Positions 1-8,109 of a stretch of 64,000 bases of DNA are shown piece by piece. The notes below the pieces were generated by a model. That model did no database searches, was not told the DNA's origin, and worked only from the letters and a program-made list of their open reading frames with translations. A program made the position numbers and the translations under genes. The DNA is taken from positions 558,001 through 622,000 of the forward strand of contig CP133960.1 in the NCBI GenBank assembly GCA_036251875.1, given 5' to 3'. Positions within the stretch are counted from its first letter, which is position 1. Each line of letters starts with the position of its first letter. The stretch comes from Orbaceae bacterium lpD02. GTDB lineage: Bacteria > Pseudomonadota > Gammaproteobacteria > Enterobacterales > Orbaceae.

Positions 1-31
1 CAGCAACTAAAGAAAAAAAATACAATTATAG

Positions 32-59
32 TTGCAAGGACAGCATAGCTTAGTATAAT
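32..59 (+). promoter_or_regulatory. Promoter of tRNA-Leu
   Basis: A -35 hexamer TTGCAA at 32-37 and a consensus -10 hexamer TATAAT at 54-59 are separated by 16 bp. The predicted transcript start near 66 lies about 22 nt before the tRNA, as expected for a stable RNA promoter. Confidence 0.7.
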
Positions 60-87
60 GCCAAAGTTTACTTTATTTACCTTCAAT

Positions 88-174
88 GCCTGAGTGGCGA
101 AATCGGTAGACGCAGCGGATTCAAAATCCGCCGCCTTTAAAAGCGTGTCGGTTCGAGTCCGACCTCAGGCACCA
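88..174 (+). tRNA. tRNA-Leu (anticodon CAA)
   Basis: An 87-nt tRNA with a 7-bp acceptor stem (GCCTGAG pairing with CTCAGGC), a long variable arm typical of leucine/serine tRNAs, a T-loop GTTCGAGTC, and an encoded 3' CCA at 172-174. The anticodon loop TTCAAAA gives anticodon CAA, reading UUG codons. tRNA-Leu genes are frequent integration sites, and a degraded integrase lies about 770 bp downstream. I did not find a second copy of the tRNA 3' end, so no att repeat can be claimed. Confidence 0.95.
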
Positions 175-657
175 ACTTAAAACCCTTTATTTTCAATATC
201 TATAGCAAATTTTTTTAAAATTTTAAAAAACTCTTTAAAATGGTGGTTGGATAATTTCCTCTATATTATATAGCTATGTAAAATATCATGTCCCTTCAAA
301 ATATAAAAAAGGTTTTCTCAAGCTCTTTCGTTATAACATTAAATACTATTTAAACTTTTTTTCTTACAAGTTTGCTTAGGAATTTCTACACAGCCTAATA
401 ATATATAAAATAACAAAAAAATAAGCAGAAGCTCTTTAACCAGGTATATAATAATTTTTCTAAGTGCAATGACATCTGCATGTAGTAAAAATATTATAAG
501 ATAAGTCCAAATAATCATAAAACGGCGTTTCTTTTGCAATGATTTATTATTTTTGTAATCAATTAATAAAAATCGTCTAAAATAAAAGCATAGCCAAACC
601 GTGCCTATTGATATAGCATATAAAAAATATATTTAATAACCATTAACATACTGTTAC
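175..657. other. AT-rich stretch, no supported gene
   Basis: This stretch after the tRNA is very AT-rich. One leftward open frame (about 339-518, 59 codons from its first ATG) would encode a hydrophobic Leu/Ile-rich peptide, but it has no Shine-Dalgarno sequence and its composition simply mirrors the base bias. I see no RNA gene, repeat or clear terminator here. Confidence 0.5.
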
Positions 658-943
658 CTATTTATATTCAGAACCATCTTCATAAAATTTGCATACTTCA
701 CCGCTAGGTCGGGTACAGCAGTAGTAACCTATATGAATGGGGTTATCTTCGAATGTCATTAACATGACATATTCACAATTTTCTACTAGCTCGCCTATAT
801 TTTTGATTTTTTCTGGCTCGCTAATGCTTAATGCTGCTTCTTGTGTTTTTTTATCTAAAACTATCAAATTTTTTAAATTCTCAATAACACCTCTTATTGA
901 TATTAAATCACTTACTATTTCTGCTTTTAATGCTAGTATGGTG
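658..943 (-). pseudogene. 5'-truncated gene of unknown function at integrase scar
   Basis: A leftward open frame of about 95 codons ends in a normal stop at 658 but has no ATG anywhere; only a TTG inside the neighbouring integrase remnant could start it, with no ribosome site. The readable protein is charged and soluble, with a Cys-Cys pair in GYYCCTRPSGE near the C-terminus. I do not recognise the family. Its 5' end is lost exactly where the rightward integrase remnant begins (about 943-945), so one deletion joined two unrelated gene ends head to head. It is probably not expressed as a functional protein. Confidence 0.5.
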
Positions 944-944
944 C

Positions 945-1095
945 ACCTTCGCAAGTCATTTTATGTTGAATGGAGGCAATCTTTTAGCGTTACAAAAAAT
1001 ACTGGGACGTACCGACAATACGTTACGCACATTTAGCACCCGAGCATTTAGAAGAGGCAACGCAGCTAAACCCATTATCAAAATTAAATTTTTAG
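945..1095 (+). pseudogene. Tyrosine recombinase (phage-type integrase) C-terminal remnant
   Basis: Reading from 945, the codons give TFASHFMLNGGNLLALQKIL, the conserved helix around the catalytic histidine of P2-like tyrosine integrases. The frame then breaks near 1010-1020, and a second frame gives RYAHLAPEHLEEATQLNPLS, the family's usual C-terminus (the tyrosine nucleophile is the Y of RYAHL), stopping at 1093-1095. A few residues are missing between the halves and everything before the box II region is gone. This is a dead integrase next to a tRNA gene, and marks an old integrated element. Family recognition is from motif memory, not a search. Confidence 0.8.
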
Positions 1096-1102
1096 AGGTT
1101 AT

Positions 1103-2287
1103 ATGAGCGATTTAGATTGTGAAATAATGGAAATAAGTACTATTAGTGATTTATTAACTGCAATAAAATCTTTAAGAGATTTGAATGGAAGTCACGAGCG
1201 CTTTTATCGTGGGCTTGGTGATCGGCAATACATAGATTTTGACTGCCCGTCTATTTATCGCAAAAAAACGAGCGAACATGAGCCATATATCAAATATGAA
1301 GATAAAATATTTCATGATATTATCGCTAAAGCACCTGAAGATTTTAGTAAATGTGAGAATACTTTTGAATGTTTAGTTAAAATGCAACACTATGGTGCCC
1401 CTACTCGTCTTTTAGATGTCACCTCAAATCCTCTGGTTGCTTTATATTTTTCTTGTGTAGGCGTTGATGGCAGTGTTAGTTTTGAAAACGATGGCGCTAT
1501 AGTTATATATGATATACCACAATCGAATGTTAAAAATTTTAATAGTGATACCGTTACAATATTAAGTAATATTTCAAAAATAGACAATAATTACAAACCA
1601 TTATATGCGTTACTCAATAAATTTGCCAAAGATTGTAAAAAAATTCGAGAATTTTATAAAGGTATTTGTAATGATGAAGAAATTAAAAATTATCTAGATA
1701 GTTATGATGATATTAAAAAGAGTCTAGAAAAAGAACAGAATAACAAATATAGAGAGATTTTTGATAATGAAAGCAATATAGATAAAGAATTTTTAGTTGG
1801 GGCAAGAGAAGACTATTTAGATTTTAAAGAATCAAGCAAGAAAAAAACGATTTTAAAAAAAATGGAAAGAATTGAAACTACAATCCAAAATAATCGCCCA
1901 CATTCAGATATAAGATTTGATCATTATATAAAACAAGAAAAACTATTCTTTGTTCATGATAATATAAATTATAAAGATCTGACATCTGTTTTTTGTGTAA
2001 AACCAAAATTGAATAATCCAAGAATAATAAATCAAAATGGTGCTTTTTTAATTTTTGGTTTTGCGAGCTTAACTGATACCAAATCCAGTACAGTAACTCA
2101 ACATTTTAACTATAAAGCATTAAATAGTAATAGTGGTAAACATCTACATATTAAGATACCAAAAAATAAGAAAGAGCAGCTTGTTAATCAACTAAAATTA
2201 CTAGGTATAGATAGAGCTTTTATCTATCCTGAGATAGAAAACATTTCGAAAGTAATAACAGAGCAATATACAATAAAATCAGATTAA
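1103..2287 (+). CDS. FRG domain-containing protein
   Basis: A 394-residue cytoplasmic protein. An N-terminal FRG domain (about residues 15-125) is shown by FYRG at 34-37, MQHYGAPTRLLD at 94-105 and NPLVALYFSC at 109-118, the three signature blocks of that family. The middle (about 160-300) is lysine- and glutamate-rich and probably helical; the C-terminus (about 315-394) resumes a mixed alpha/beta pattern containing an aromatic-rich FLIFGF stretch. The biochemical activity of FRG domains is unsettled; they occur in mobile elements and defence-associated proteins. The ATG lies 7 nt after the integrase stop with GAGG just upstream. AT content is higher than in neighbouring housekeeping genes, consistent with transfer. 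It is alone, with no partner gene left beside it. Confidence 0.8.
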   Translation: MSDLDCEIMEISTISDLLTAIKSLRDLNGSHERFYRGLGDRQYIDFDCPSIYRKKTSEHEPYIKYEDKIFHDIIAKAPEDFSKCENTFECLVKMQHYGAPTRLLDVTSNPLVALYFSCVGVDGSVSFENDGAIVIYDIPQSNVKNFNSDTVTILSNISKIDNNYKPLYALLNKFAKDCKKIREFYKGICNDEEIKNYLDSYDDIKKSLEKEQNNKYREIFDNESNIDKEFLVGAREDYLDFKESSKKKTILKKMERIETTIQNNRPHSDIRFDHYIKQEKLFFVHDNINYKDLTSVFCVKPKLNNPRIINQNGAFLIFGFASLTDTKSSTVTQHFNYKALNSNSGKHLHIKIPKNKKEQLVNQLKLLGIDRAFIYPEIENISKVITEQYTIKSD

Positions 2288-2309
2288 AACTATATCCCAA
2301 CAGCTAAAT

Positions 2310-3512
2310 TGTATTAGTTCCGACTTAATCTGACACAGCACTTGCAAAAGAGAGCATTACCCGTTTTGATATTAGGTGTTGAATCTATAATCAAAACAAC
2401 AAGAGGTAATGCTCATGCTTCATACTAACAATCAAATCATAAAACATAAAGTAGGCTTATTAAATTTAGCGGAAGAACTGCAAAATGTATCAAAAGCTTG
2501 TAAGGTGATGGGGGTATCAAGAGATACTTTTTATCGTTATAAAGAGCTTGCTGATGAAGGTGGACTCGATTCTTTAATCTCTAAGAGCCGGCGAACACCT
2601 AATCTTAAAAACCGAGTTGATGACCCAACGGAACAAGCGGTTATTCGTTATGCCATTGATTTCCCAGCCTATGGGCAACATCGTAGTAGTAATGAACTAC
2701 GCAAACAAGGCATTTTTATCTCTGGAAGTGGCGTTCGTTCTGTTTGGCTAAGGCACAACCTTGAGAATTTTAAAAAACGACTTAGGGCCTTAGAGCAAAA
2801 GATAGCTGAAGAAGGCATTGAGCTCAATGATAACCAAATAGCAGCATTAGAAAAGAAAAAATATGATGATGAAGCTTGCGGTGAAATAGAAACCATTCAT
2901 CCTGGTTATCTTGGCTCTCAGGACACTTTTTATGTTGGAAACTTAAAAGGTGTGGGTCGTATCTACCAACAAACGTTCGTTGATACCTACTCAAAGGTTG
3001 CACATTGCAAATTGTACGTTACAAAAACACCGATAACGGCGGCAGACTTGCTCAATGATAAAGTATTGCCGTTTTATAATGCACACCAGTTACCAATGCT
3101 TAGGATATTAACAGATAGAGGAACGGAGTTTTGTGGTGTGGTTGAAAAACATGATTACCAACTCTATTTGGCGATTAATGATATTGACCATACTAAGACA
3201 AAAGCCATGTCACCACAAACCAATGGGATCTGCGAGCGCTTTCATAAGACTATTTTGCATGAGTTTTATATGGTCACATTCCGTAAAAAACTTTACTCAG
3301 ATTTGGAGACATTACAGACGGATCTGGACAATTGGTTAGATTATTACAATAATGAACGAACTCATCAGGGTAAAATGTGCTGTGGTCGGACACCAATGGA
3401 AACATTACTTGATGGAAAACAGATCTGGGAAGAGAAAAATTTGAACCAGATTTAACCTGACAGACACCTAGTGAAAAACGGGTAACTGTCAGATCAAGTT
3501 TGAGCTAGTACA
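2310..3512 (+). mobile_element. Complete IS481-family insertion sequence
   Basis: A roughly 1.2-kb insertion sequence with 26-bp terminal inverted repeats at 2310-2335 and 3487-3512; the two ends match at 21 of 26 positions, beginning TGTA and ending TCTGACA inward. It carries one DDE transposase. The 7-bp sequence GCTAAAT flanks it at 2303-2309 and 3513-3519 and is the likely target duplication; because neighbouring bases also match, the duplication could be read as up to 11 bp. The element looks intact. It landed at the very end of the leftward aldo/keto reductase gene, and the duplicated target preserves that gene's stop codon. Confidence 0.88.
2415..3455 (+). CDS. IS481-family transposase
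   Basis: Cuts and joins the ends of the surrounding insertion sequence. An N-terminal helix-turn-helix (about residues 15-50, containing VSKACKVMGVSRDTFYRY) precedes an rve-type integrase core with the DDE triad: Asp in QDTFYVG, Asp in ILTDRGTEF and Glu in NGICERFHKT (172, 236 and 276 if counted from the earlier ATG at 2409). I chose the ATG at 2415 because AGAGG sits 8 nt before it, whereas 2409 is too close; 2415 gives 346 residues, the usual length. The frame is intact and all catalytic residues are present, so it may still be active. Confidence 0.92.
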   Translation: MLHTNNQIIKHKVGLLNLAEELQNVSKACKVMGVSRDTFYRYKELADEGGLDSLISKSRRTPNLKNRVDDPTEQAVIRYAIDFPAYGQHRSSNELRKQGIFISGSGVRSVWLRHNLENFKKRLRALEQKIAEEGIELNDNQIAALEKKKYDDEACGEIETIHPGYLGSQDTFYVGNLKGVGRIYQQTFVDTYSKVAHCKLYVTKTPITAADLLNDKVLPFYNAHQLPMLRILTDRGTEFCGVVEKHDYQLYLAINDIDHTKTKAMSPQTNGICERFHKTILHEFYMVTFRKKLYSDLETLQTDLDNWLDYYNNERTHQGKMCCGRTPMETLLDGKQIWEEKNLNQI

Positions 3513-3513
3513 G

Positions 3514-4476
3514 CTAAATTGCCCCAACAATAGAATGAGGAGTGTATAGCTCTTCAAGATATTTAATATCTTCAGTTAATAGTGAAATATTTAGCGATTT
3601 GATCGCATCATCAATATATACCTCTTTAGTTGCGCCGATAATAGGTGCTGTTACGCCTTTTGCAAACAGCCAAGCTAAAGCTATTTGCGTCATTGTTACG
3701 CCATATTTATCTGAGAGCTCTTTCACTCTAACTGCAATATGAGTATCAGTATCTTGAGTCAGATCATATTTTGTGGCTGCAGTTTTATCTGTTTTACTTC
3801 GTAATGTACGAGCATCCCACTGTGGCCTTGATAATCGCCCTGCCGCAAGCGGGCTATATGGCGTTAATGCTACATTTTGCTGCTTACAAATTGGGATTAA
3901 TTCTCGTTCATCTTCCCGATATAATAAATTGTAATGATTTTGCATTGAGACAAAAGGCGCCCACCCTTCTCGATGGGCGATCAGCTGCATATTAAAAAAC
4001 TGATAACCGTACATCGCTGATGCGCCTAGTGCTCTAACCTTACCCTGTTTTACTAAATTATTGAGTATTTCCATTGTTTCTTCTATTGGGGTGTTATAGT
4101 CAAAACGGTGAATGATATATAAGTCAATATAGTCAGTACCCAAACGCTGTAATGAACCCTCTATCTCTTTTAGAATCGCTTTCTTTGATAGATTACCCTC
4201 ATTAAAATAAACTTTGGTTGCCAGTATCACTTTATCCCGAGCAATATTTTTTTTAATTGCTCGACCTAAATATGTTTCACTAGTTCCTGCGGAATAAGTA
4301 TTTGCGGTATCAAAAAAGTTAATCCCTAAATCGAGTGCATGCTTAATAATCGTTTCACTTTCTTCGGCATTTAATGTCCATGCATGCATATTGCTTGCGG
4401 GATCGCCAAAGCTCATGCAACCTAAACACAAACGAGATACCATTAAGTCTGAATTGCCAAGTTTTAAATAATTCAT
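3514..4476 (-). CDS. Aldo/keto reductase, YajO-like
   Basis: A 320-residue cytoplasmic NADPH-dependent oxidoreductase with a TIM-barrel fold. The catalytic tetrad is readable as D56 (FFDTANTY), Y61, K88 (LATKVY) and H123 (YIIHRFDYN). The start (MNYLKLGNSDLMVSRLCLGC) and the PIEETME and SMQNHYNL blocks resemble E. coli YajO and related AKR proteins; the physiological substrate is unknown. It is the last gene of a leftward group with two hydrolases and a cupin protein, all divergent from a LysR regulator. An IS481 element abuts the stop codon at 3514-3516 without changing the protein, but may separate the gene from its natural terminator. Confidence 0.85.
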   Translation of the reverse strand: MNYLKLGNSDLMVSRLCLGCMSFGDPASNMHAWTLNAEESETIIKHALDLGINFFDTANTYSAGTSETYLGRAIKKNIARDKVILATKVYFNEGNLSKKAILKEIEGSLQRLGTDYIDLYIIHRFDYNTPIEETMEILNNLVKQGKVRALGASAMYGYQFFNMQLIAHREGWAPFVSMQNHYNLLYREDERELIPICKQQNVALTPYSPLAAGRLSRPQWDARTLRSKTDKTAATKYDLTQDTDTHIAVRVKELSDKYGVTMTQIALAWLFAKGVTAPIIGATKEVYIDDAIKSLNISLLTEDIKYLEELYTPHSIVGAI

Positions 4477-4527
4477 ATTATTACCCTTGTTGCTAGTAAA
4501 GTTATCATGCTGCTTAATATTATCGCT

Positions 4528-5658
4528 TTATTTATCTAACCCTTTTTCTTTTAACCAATTAGATAAATGATCAGCTATTTCCATGTTATTTAAATCTTGC
4601 ATTATAAAATGCGTATTACCTTTAATGCCAATTGTTGGTAAATGGATTACTTGCACATCACCACCATGTTTATTAACAATATCAGCCCATTGTTTCGCTA
4701 ATACCAAACGAATTCGCCACTGGTCTTCACCCTGAATATGAGAGGGTGTATCTGGAATATTATCACCAAAATAGATAATGATAGGTGTATTTGTCAAGTT
4801 ATCAAAATCAGTTTTACTCACTTCATTCGGTAAAATACCACCAAATGAACTTTCGATAGGCTTAGGTACTTCCCCTTGAGGAAATGGGAAATTACCAGGT
4901 TCAATTGCAACAATTGCGGTTACTTTATCGGGCGATTTTATTCCAGTAAGCCAGCCAACCGAGCCACCTTGCGAATGAGTCACCAAAATGCCATGGCCAA
5001 TACGGTCAAATAAAGCGTCAAGGCTTGCAGATATTACTTCTTCATCAAATGATCCGGTATTTGGTGTCATCTGCCTAAAAAACTGCTCTAAGCTTGCGTT
5101 ATCTGTAGGGAAAGCTAAATTTTTGAAGAAATAAGGATATTCCCCTATACGAAACTGTGCAAACCAAAATTGATCATCCGGAGTCGATGAAATAGTATTA
5201 TCAACTGTAGATCGGCCAGACCAACCTCGACGCGGTTGATCAACTAAATACACTGAATAATTTTTCTGTAAAAAAAGATTATTCCAACCATCGCGCCCAT
5301 CTGGAGTGGTTTGCCAACTGCGCATTGACTGCCCTGCGCCATGTAAAAATACTAACGGTAACGTTTTACTATTAACCGGTATTTGATAAGCAACTGTTGC
5401 ATGATCGCCGTGCAATGTTTGCCCGCCATTGCTAATACTAGCTTGATATACGTCGATAAAATTATTATCGGTTTTTGCTATGGTAATTTCAGGGCGGGGA
5501 TTATAGTGACCAGCACTTGTTTTTACTATGCCACCGACAGTAAAACTGCCTTGTTGCTGAATGATTAAGGGTTTGTTATTCGCTTGATTTGGGCTTGCAA
5601 TAACACAAGAAGAAAATGCCATTAGTGCAAGTGTAGTTGAAATGGTTCTTTTTTTCAT
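4528..5658 (-). CDS. Exported alpha/beta hydrolase
   Basis: A 376-residue protein with an N-terminal signal peptide (MKKR, then a hydrophobic core up to about residue 21), so probably periplasmic. It has the alpha/beta-hydrolase layout: oxyanion motif HGAGQS near residue 106, nucleophile elbow THSQGGS with Ser229, and a late His in GNTHF. The substrate is not evident; an ester or lactone is likely. The ATG at 5658 is preferred over the in-frame TTG five codons upstream because AAGGGA lies about 6 nt before it. It lies 51 nt before the aldo/keto reductase and after the cupin gene, same strand, suggesting one operon. Confidence 0.8.
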   Translation of the reverse strand: MKKRTISTTLALMAFSSCVIASPNQANNKPLIIQQQGSFTVGGIVKTSAGHYNPRPEITIAKTDNNFIDVYQASISNGGQTLHGDHATVAYQIPVNSKTLPLVFLHGAGQSMRSWQTTPDGRDGWNNLFLQKNYSVYLVDQPRRGWSGRSTVDNTISSTPDDQFWFAQFRIGEYPYFFKNLAFPTDNASLEQFFRQMTPNTGSFDEEVISASLDALFDRIGHGILVTHSQGGSVGWLTGIKSPDKVTAIVAIEPGNFPFPQGEVPKPIESSFGGILPNEVSKTDFDNLTNTPIIIYFGDNIPDTPSHIQGEDQWRIRLVLAKQWADIVNKHGGDVQVIHLPTIGIKGNTHFIMQDLNNMEIADHLSNWLKEKGLDK

Positions 5659-5727
5659 TCGATATCCCTTCAATTTGAAACGTTATCTTAAAAATAGATA
5701 GACAAATTTCGATCATAAGCGAAAGTA

Positions 5728-6849
5728 TTATTTGCTTACGTCAACCCACACTGCTTGTAAATTTTTTGCCTGCGGTAATGCAACTGATCTTGCAAGCTGG
5801 TTAACGCCAATATCAGTTAAACCTAAATTTTTTAGGATAATTAAATGTGATCGCAGCTGATCATTAACGCTCTCCCCTAAGCCTAATAAACTAGCAACGG
5901 TAGCAAGCTCACGCTCAACATCACCTAAATTATCTCGACTAAATTGATAACCAAATAATTGTGCTTTGATCGCATAATCGACTGCTGGTGCAAAATCAAA
6001 AACCGCAGATGCCGCAGATCGATTGGTTAAAGCTACCAACTTTTGTTCACCAAGATGATAATAATCCACGTTGCCAAGATCTGTGGCGGGCCTACCTTTT
6101 GGATCAACGATACCTAATTTCGCTCGTTGTTCAATAACTGACTTTAGCGTGATTATGCCATTTAATGTTTTAGGGGCGCCAATATAAGAAAACTGATGTG
6201 AGATTATTTCAGTCAGTTCACTAATAGTTAATTTCGCATTTAAGCCTTGCTCAATAGCATTTATTACCGCAATTTGATCGCCCTGAGTAACTGCAACCGC
6301 TAATGACAAAATAGCAAGTTGTTTGCTGGTAAATTGACTATCAGTGATGGTATCGATATGAACTATATGATGCCTTTTATCTAGTTGCACTTTGTCGAGC
6401 CAAATCACCTTATTGTCCTTTACTGGGCTAATGGCAATATGCGTCATTGCGGTAAACTCATCTGCGCCGTGCCAATGTTTAACATTAGGGGCAACCCATA
6501 CTACATCGCCCTTCGTTATTATTTCAACTGGCTTACCCCATTGCTGAAAACGTCCTATTCCATCAGTCACAATTAAATATTGCCCTTGGCTGTGGCTATG
6601 CCAATTAGTAACACTATTTGGTTCAAAATGTACAATAGTCGGTAAGATATCGCCATTGCTCGGCATGATAGGTAAACGATAAAAGTCTGCCTTGCCACTA
6701 AAATACGCTGGGTCAACTGACTGTAACGTTTGTTGCTCTTTTGGTGTATATTGAGTATTCATTGTCTGCGCCATACTAAACATAGAAAATATGATAAAAG
6801 AAAATGAAATAAGAAATTGACTTATTTTATCCATTGTTTGTTTTCTCAT
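5728..6849 (-). CDS. Exported cupin / carboxymuconolactone decarboxylase fusion
   Basis: A 373-residue protein with a hydrophobic N-terminus ending near residue 27 (FSMAQ), probably a signal peptide. Residues 55-145 form a cupin with metal ligands H84, H86 (NWHSHSQGQY), Q90 and H125 (KHWHG). Residues about 155-250 and 270-350 look like two carboxymuconolactone-decarboxylase (AhpD-like) repeats. I do not see a clear CxxC in these repeats, so peroxidase activity is doubtful. Such fusions often sit with aldo/keto reductases and hydrolases under LysR control, as here; the substrate is unknown. The start is uncertain: ATG at 6849 or 6834; neither has a strong ribosome site. Confidence 0.78.
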   Translation of the reverse strand: MRKQTMDKISQFLISFSFIIFSMFSMAQTMNTQYTPKEQQTLQSVDPAYFSGKADFYRLPIMPSNGDILPTIVHFEPNSVTNWHSHSQGQYLIVTDGIGRFQQWGKPVEIITKGDVVWVAPNVKHWHGADEFTAMTHIAISPVKDNKVIWLDKVQLDKRHHIVHIDTITDSQFTSKQLAILSLAVAVTQGDQIAVINAIEQGLNAKLTISELTEIISHQFSYIGAPKTLNGIITLKSVIEQRAKLGIVDPKGRPATDLGNVDYYHLGEQKLVALTNRSAASAVFDFAPAVDYAIKAQLFGYQFSRDNLGDVERELATVASLLGLGESVNDQLRSHLIILKNLGLTDIGVNQLARSVALPQAKNLQAVWVDVSK

Positions 6850-6855
6850 TTTGAA

Positions 6856-6885
6856 AATGCTATTTAAACCTTTTTAAATAGCATT
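6856..6885 (-). terminator. 13-bp hairpin before the cupin gene
   Basis: A perfect inverted repeat AATGCTATTTAAA / TTTAAATAGCATT with a 4-nt loop, in the gap between the upstream hydrolase and the cupin gene (leftward). Only a short T run follows, so it may be a weak terminator or a structure limiting expression of the cupin gene, whose ATG lies only about 7 nt downstream. Confidence 0.5.
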
Positions 6886-6928
6886 ATCTTATTTCAGCTT
6901 ATTGCTTTAACTGGTGAGTTTTAGATGA

Positions 6929-7996
6929 TCAGTTTAAATTTTCGTCATAAAACTGAATTAATTTATCGGTAATTTGTTGTACATAAGGCTGTTTCCAATA
7001 GGTTTCTATATGTGTTGCATTAGGGATTTTTATTAGATTTTTATTATTTGTACCACTTGCATTGGCAAAAATTTCTTCCGTCATATAAAGCGAATCTGCC
7101 TTTTCACCTGCAATCATTAATAGCGGTTGGTTAATCAATTCAACTTGAGTATTAACATCAAACTCCATCAAATCTTGTAAACTATCTACCGTACTATTGG
7201 TTTGAGAATTTGGATGAGCATGAGTCTTTGCATAGTATTCATAACCTTGACGATAGAGTTCAAAAGGCATGGCAGCAACCTGCTCTTTTGTCATATTTTG
7301 GCCAAAAGACGGAGTATATTGGATCTCACCATTTTTTGCCTCATTGGCTCGCATCTTGGCAATATCGTTTAGCCTCTGTGTTATCGTCGCTTTTTGGCTG
7401 TGCATAAAACCATTACGACGCACATCACCAGAATTAAACAAGCTTATGGTTGCAATTGATTTAAATCGTTTATCTGTTTGCGCCGCTTTAATTGAATAAC
7501 CTGCCCCACCACAAATACCGAGTAATCCTAAGCGCTCAGTATCTGCGCCGGGGTATTGAGTAATAAAATCAGCAGCAGCTCGAATATCTTCAATGCGGTT
7601 TTGTGGTTTATCGGTGTAACGAGGAATACCTGAGCTACCACCTTGATATGCAGCATCAAAGGCAAGAGTAATATAACCTTGTTCTGCCAAATTTTGAGCA
7701 TAAAGCCCTGCAACTTGCTCTTTTACTCCACCATTTGGATGAGCAATAACAACTGTTGGATATTTTTGAGTAGGATCATAATTAGTTGGCGTATAGATAT
7801 TTGCCACAACCTCTATACCCGTTTCCTTTTGTGTGTATTTTACTGGATGGATATTCACTTTTCCTATTACATTTTCAGTGATGGCATTATCGTAAGTTAA
7901 CGTGAATGGATTATTTCTATAATCATTCGCCATAGCTTGTCCCCCTATGATTGTGGCTAATAGTGTTAGTCTTAATGTGGTTTTTAAAATTTTCAT
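6929..7996 (-). CDS. Exported dienelactone-hydrolase-like alpha/beta hydrolase
   Basis: A 355-residue protein with a signal peptide (MKILK, hydrophobic 7-20, AMAN cleavage region). The catalytic nucleophile appears to be cysteine rather than serine: LGLLGICGGAGYS places C162 in the nucleophile elbow, as in dienelactone hydrolases. The rest of the triad is probably the Asp in GEKADSLYM and the His in NATHIE. The closest idea is a YcjY-like hydrolase of unknown substrate. It is the first gene of the leftward cluster and faces the LysR gene across a 113-bp gap that must contain both promoters. Confidence 0.78.
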   Translation of the reverse strand: MKILKTTLRLTLLATIIGGQAMANDYRNNPFTLTYDNAITENVIGKVNIHPVKYTQKETGIEVVANIYTPTNYDPTQKYPTVVIAHPNGGVKEQVAGLYAQNLAEQGYITLAFDAAYQGGSSGIPRYTDKPQNRIEDIRAAADFITQYPGADTERLGLLGICGGAGYSIKAAQTDKRFKSIATISLFNSGDVRRNGFMHSQKATITQRLNDIAKMRANEAKNGEIQYTPSFGQNMTKEQVAAMPFELYRQGYEYYAKTHAHPNSQTNSTVDSLQDLMEFDVNTQVELINQPLLMIAGEKADSLYMTEEIFANASGTNNKNLIKIPNATHIETYWKQPYVQQITDKLIQFYDENLN

Positions 7997-8109
7997 TATC
8001 TTTTTCTGTTAATTACTCAATGAGTTGCATTATAAATAGGCAACATTAATTTGATAAGATAGAATAATTACAATGCTTTTGTGAAAAAAACTCAATAATG
8101 AGGTAAGCA

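Noticed and set aside
339-539. Leftward 66-codon hydrophobic open frame
   Set aside because: The longest version starts with TTG, the first ATG has no ribosome site, and its Leu/Ile/Lys content is what this AT-rich DNA gives by chance.
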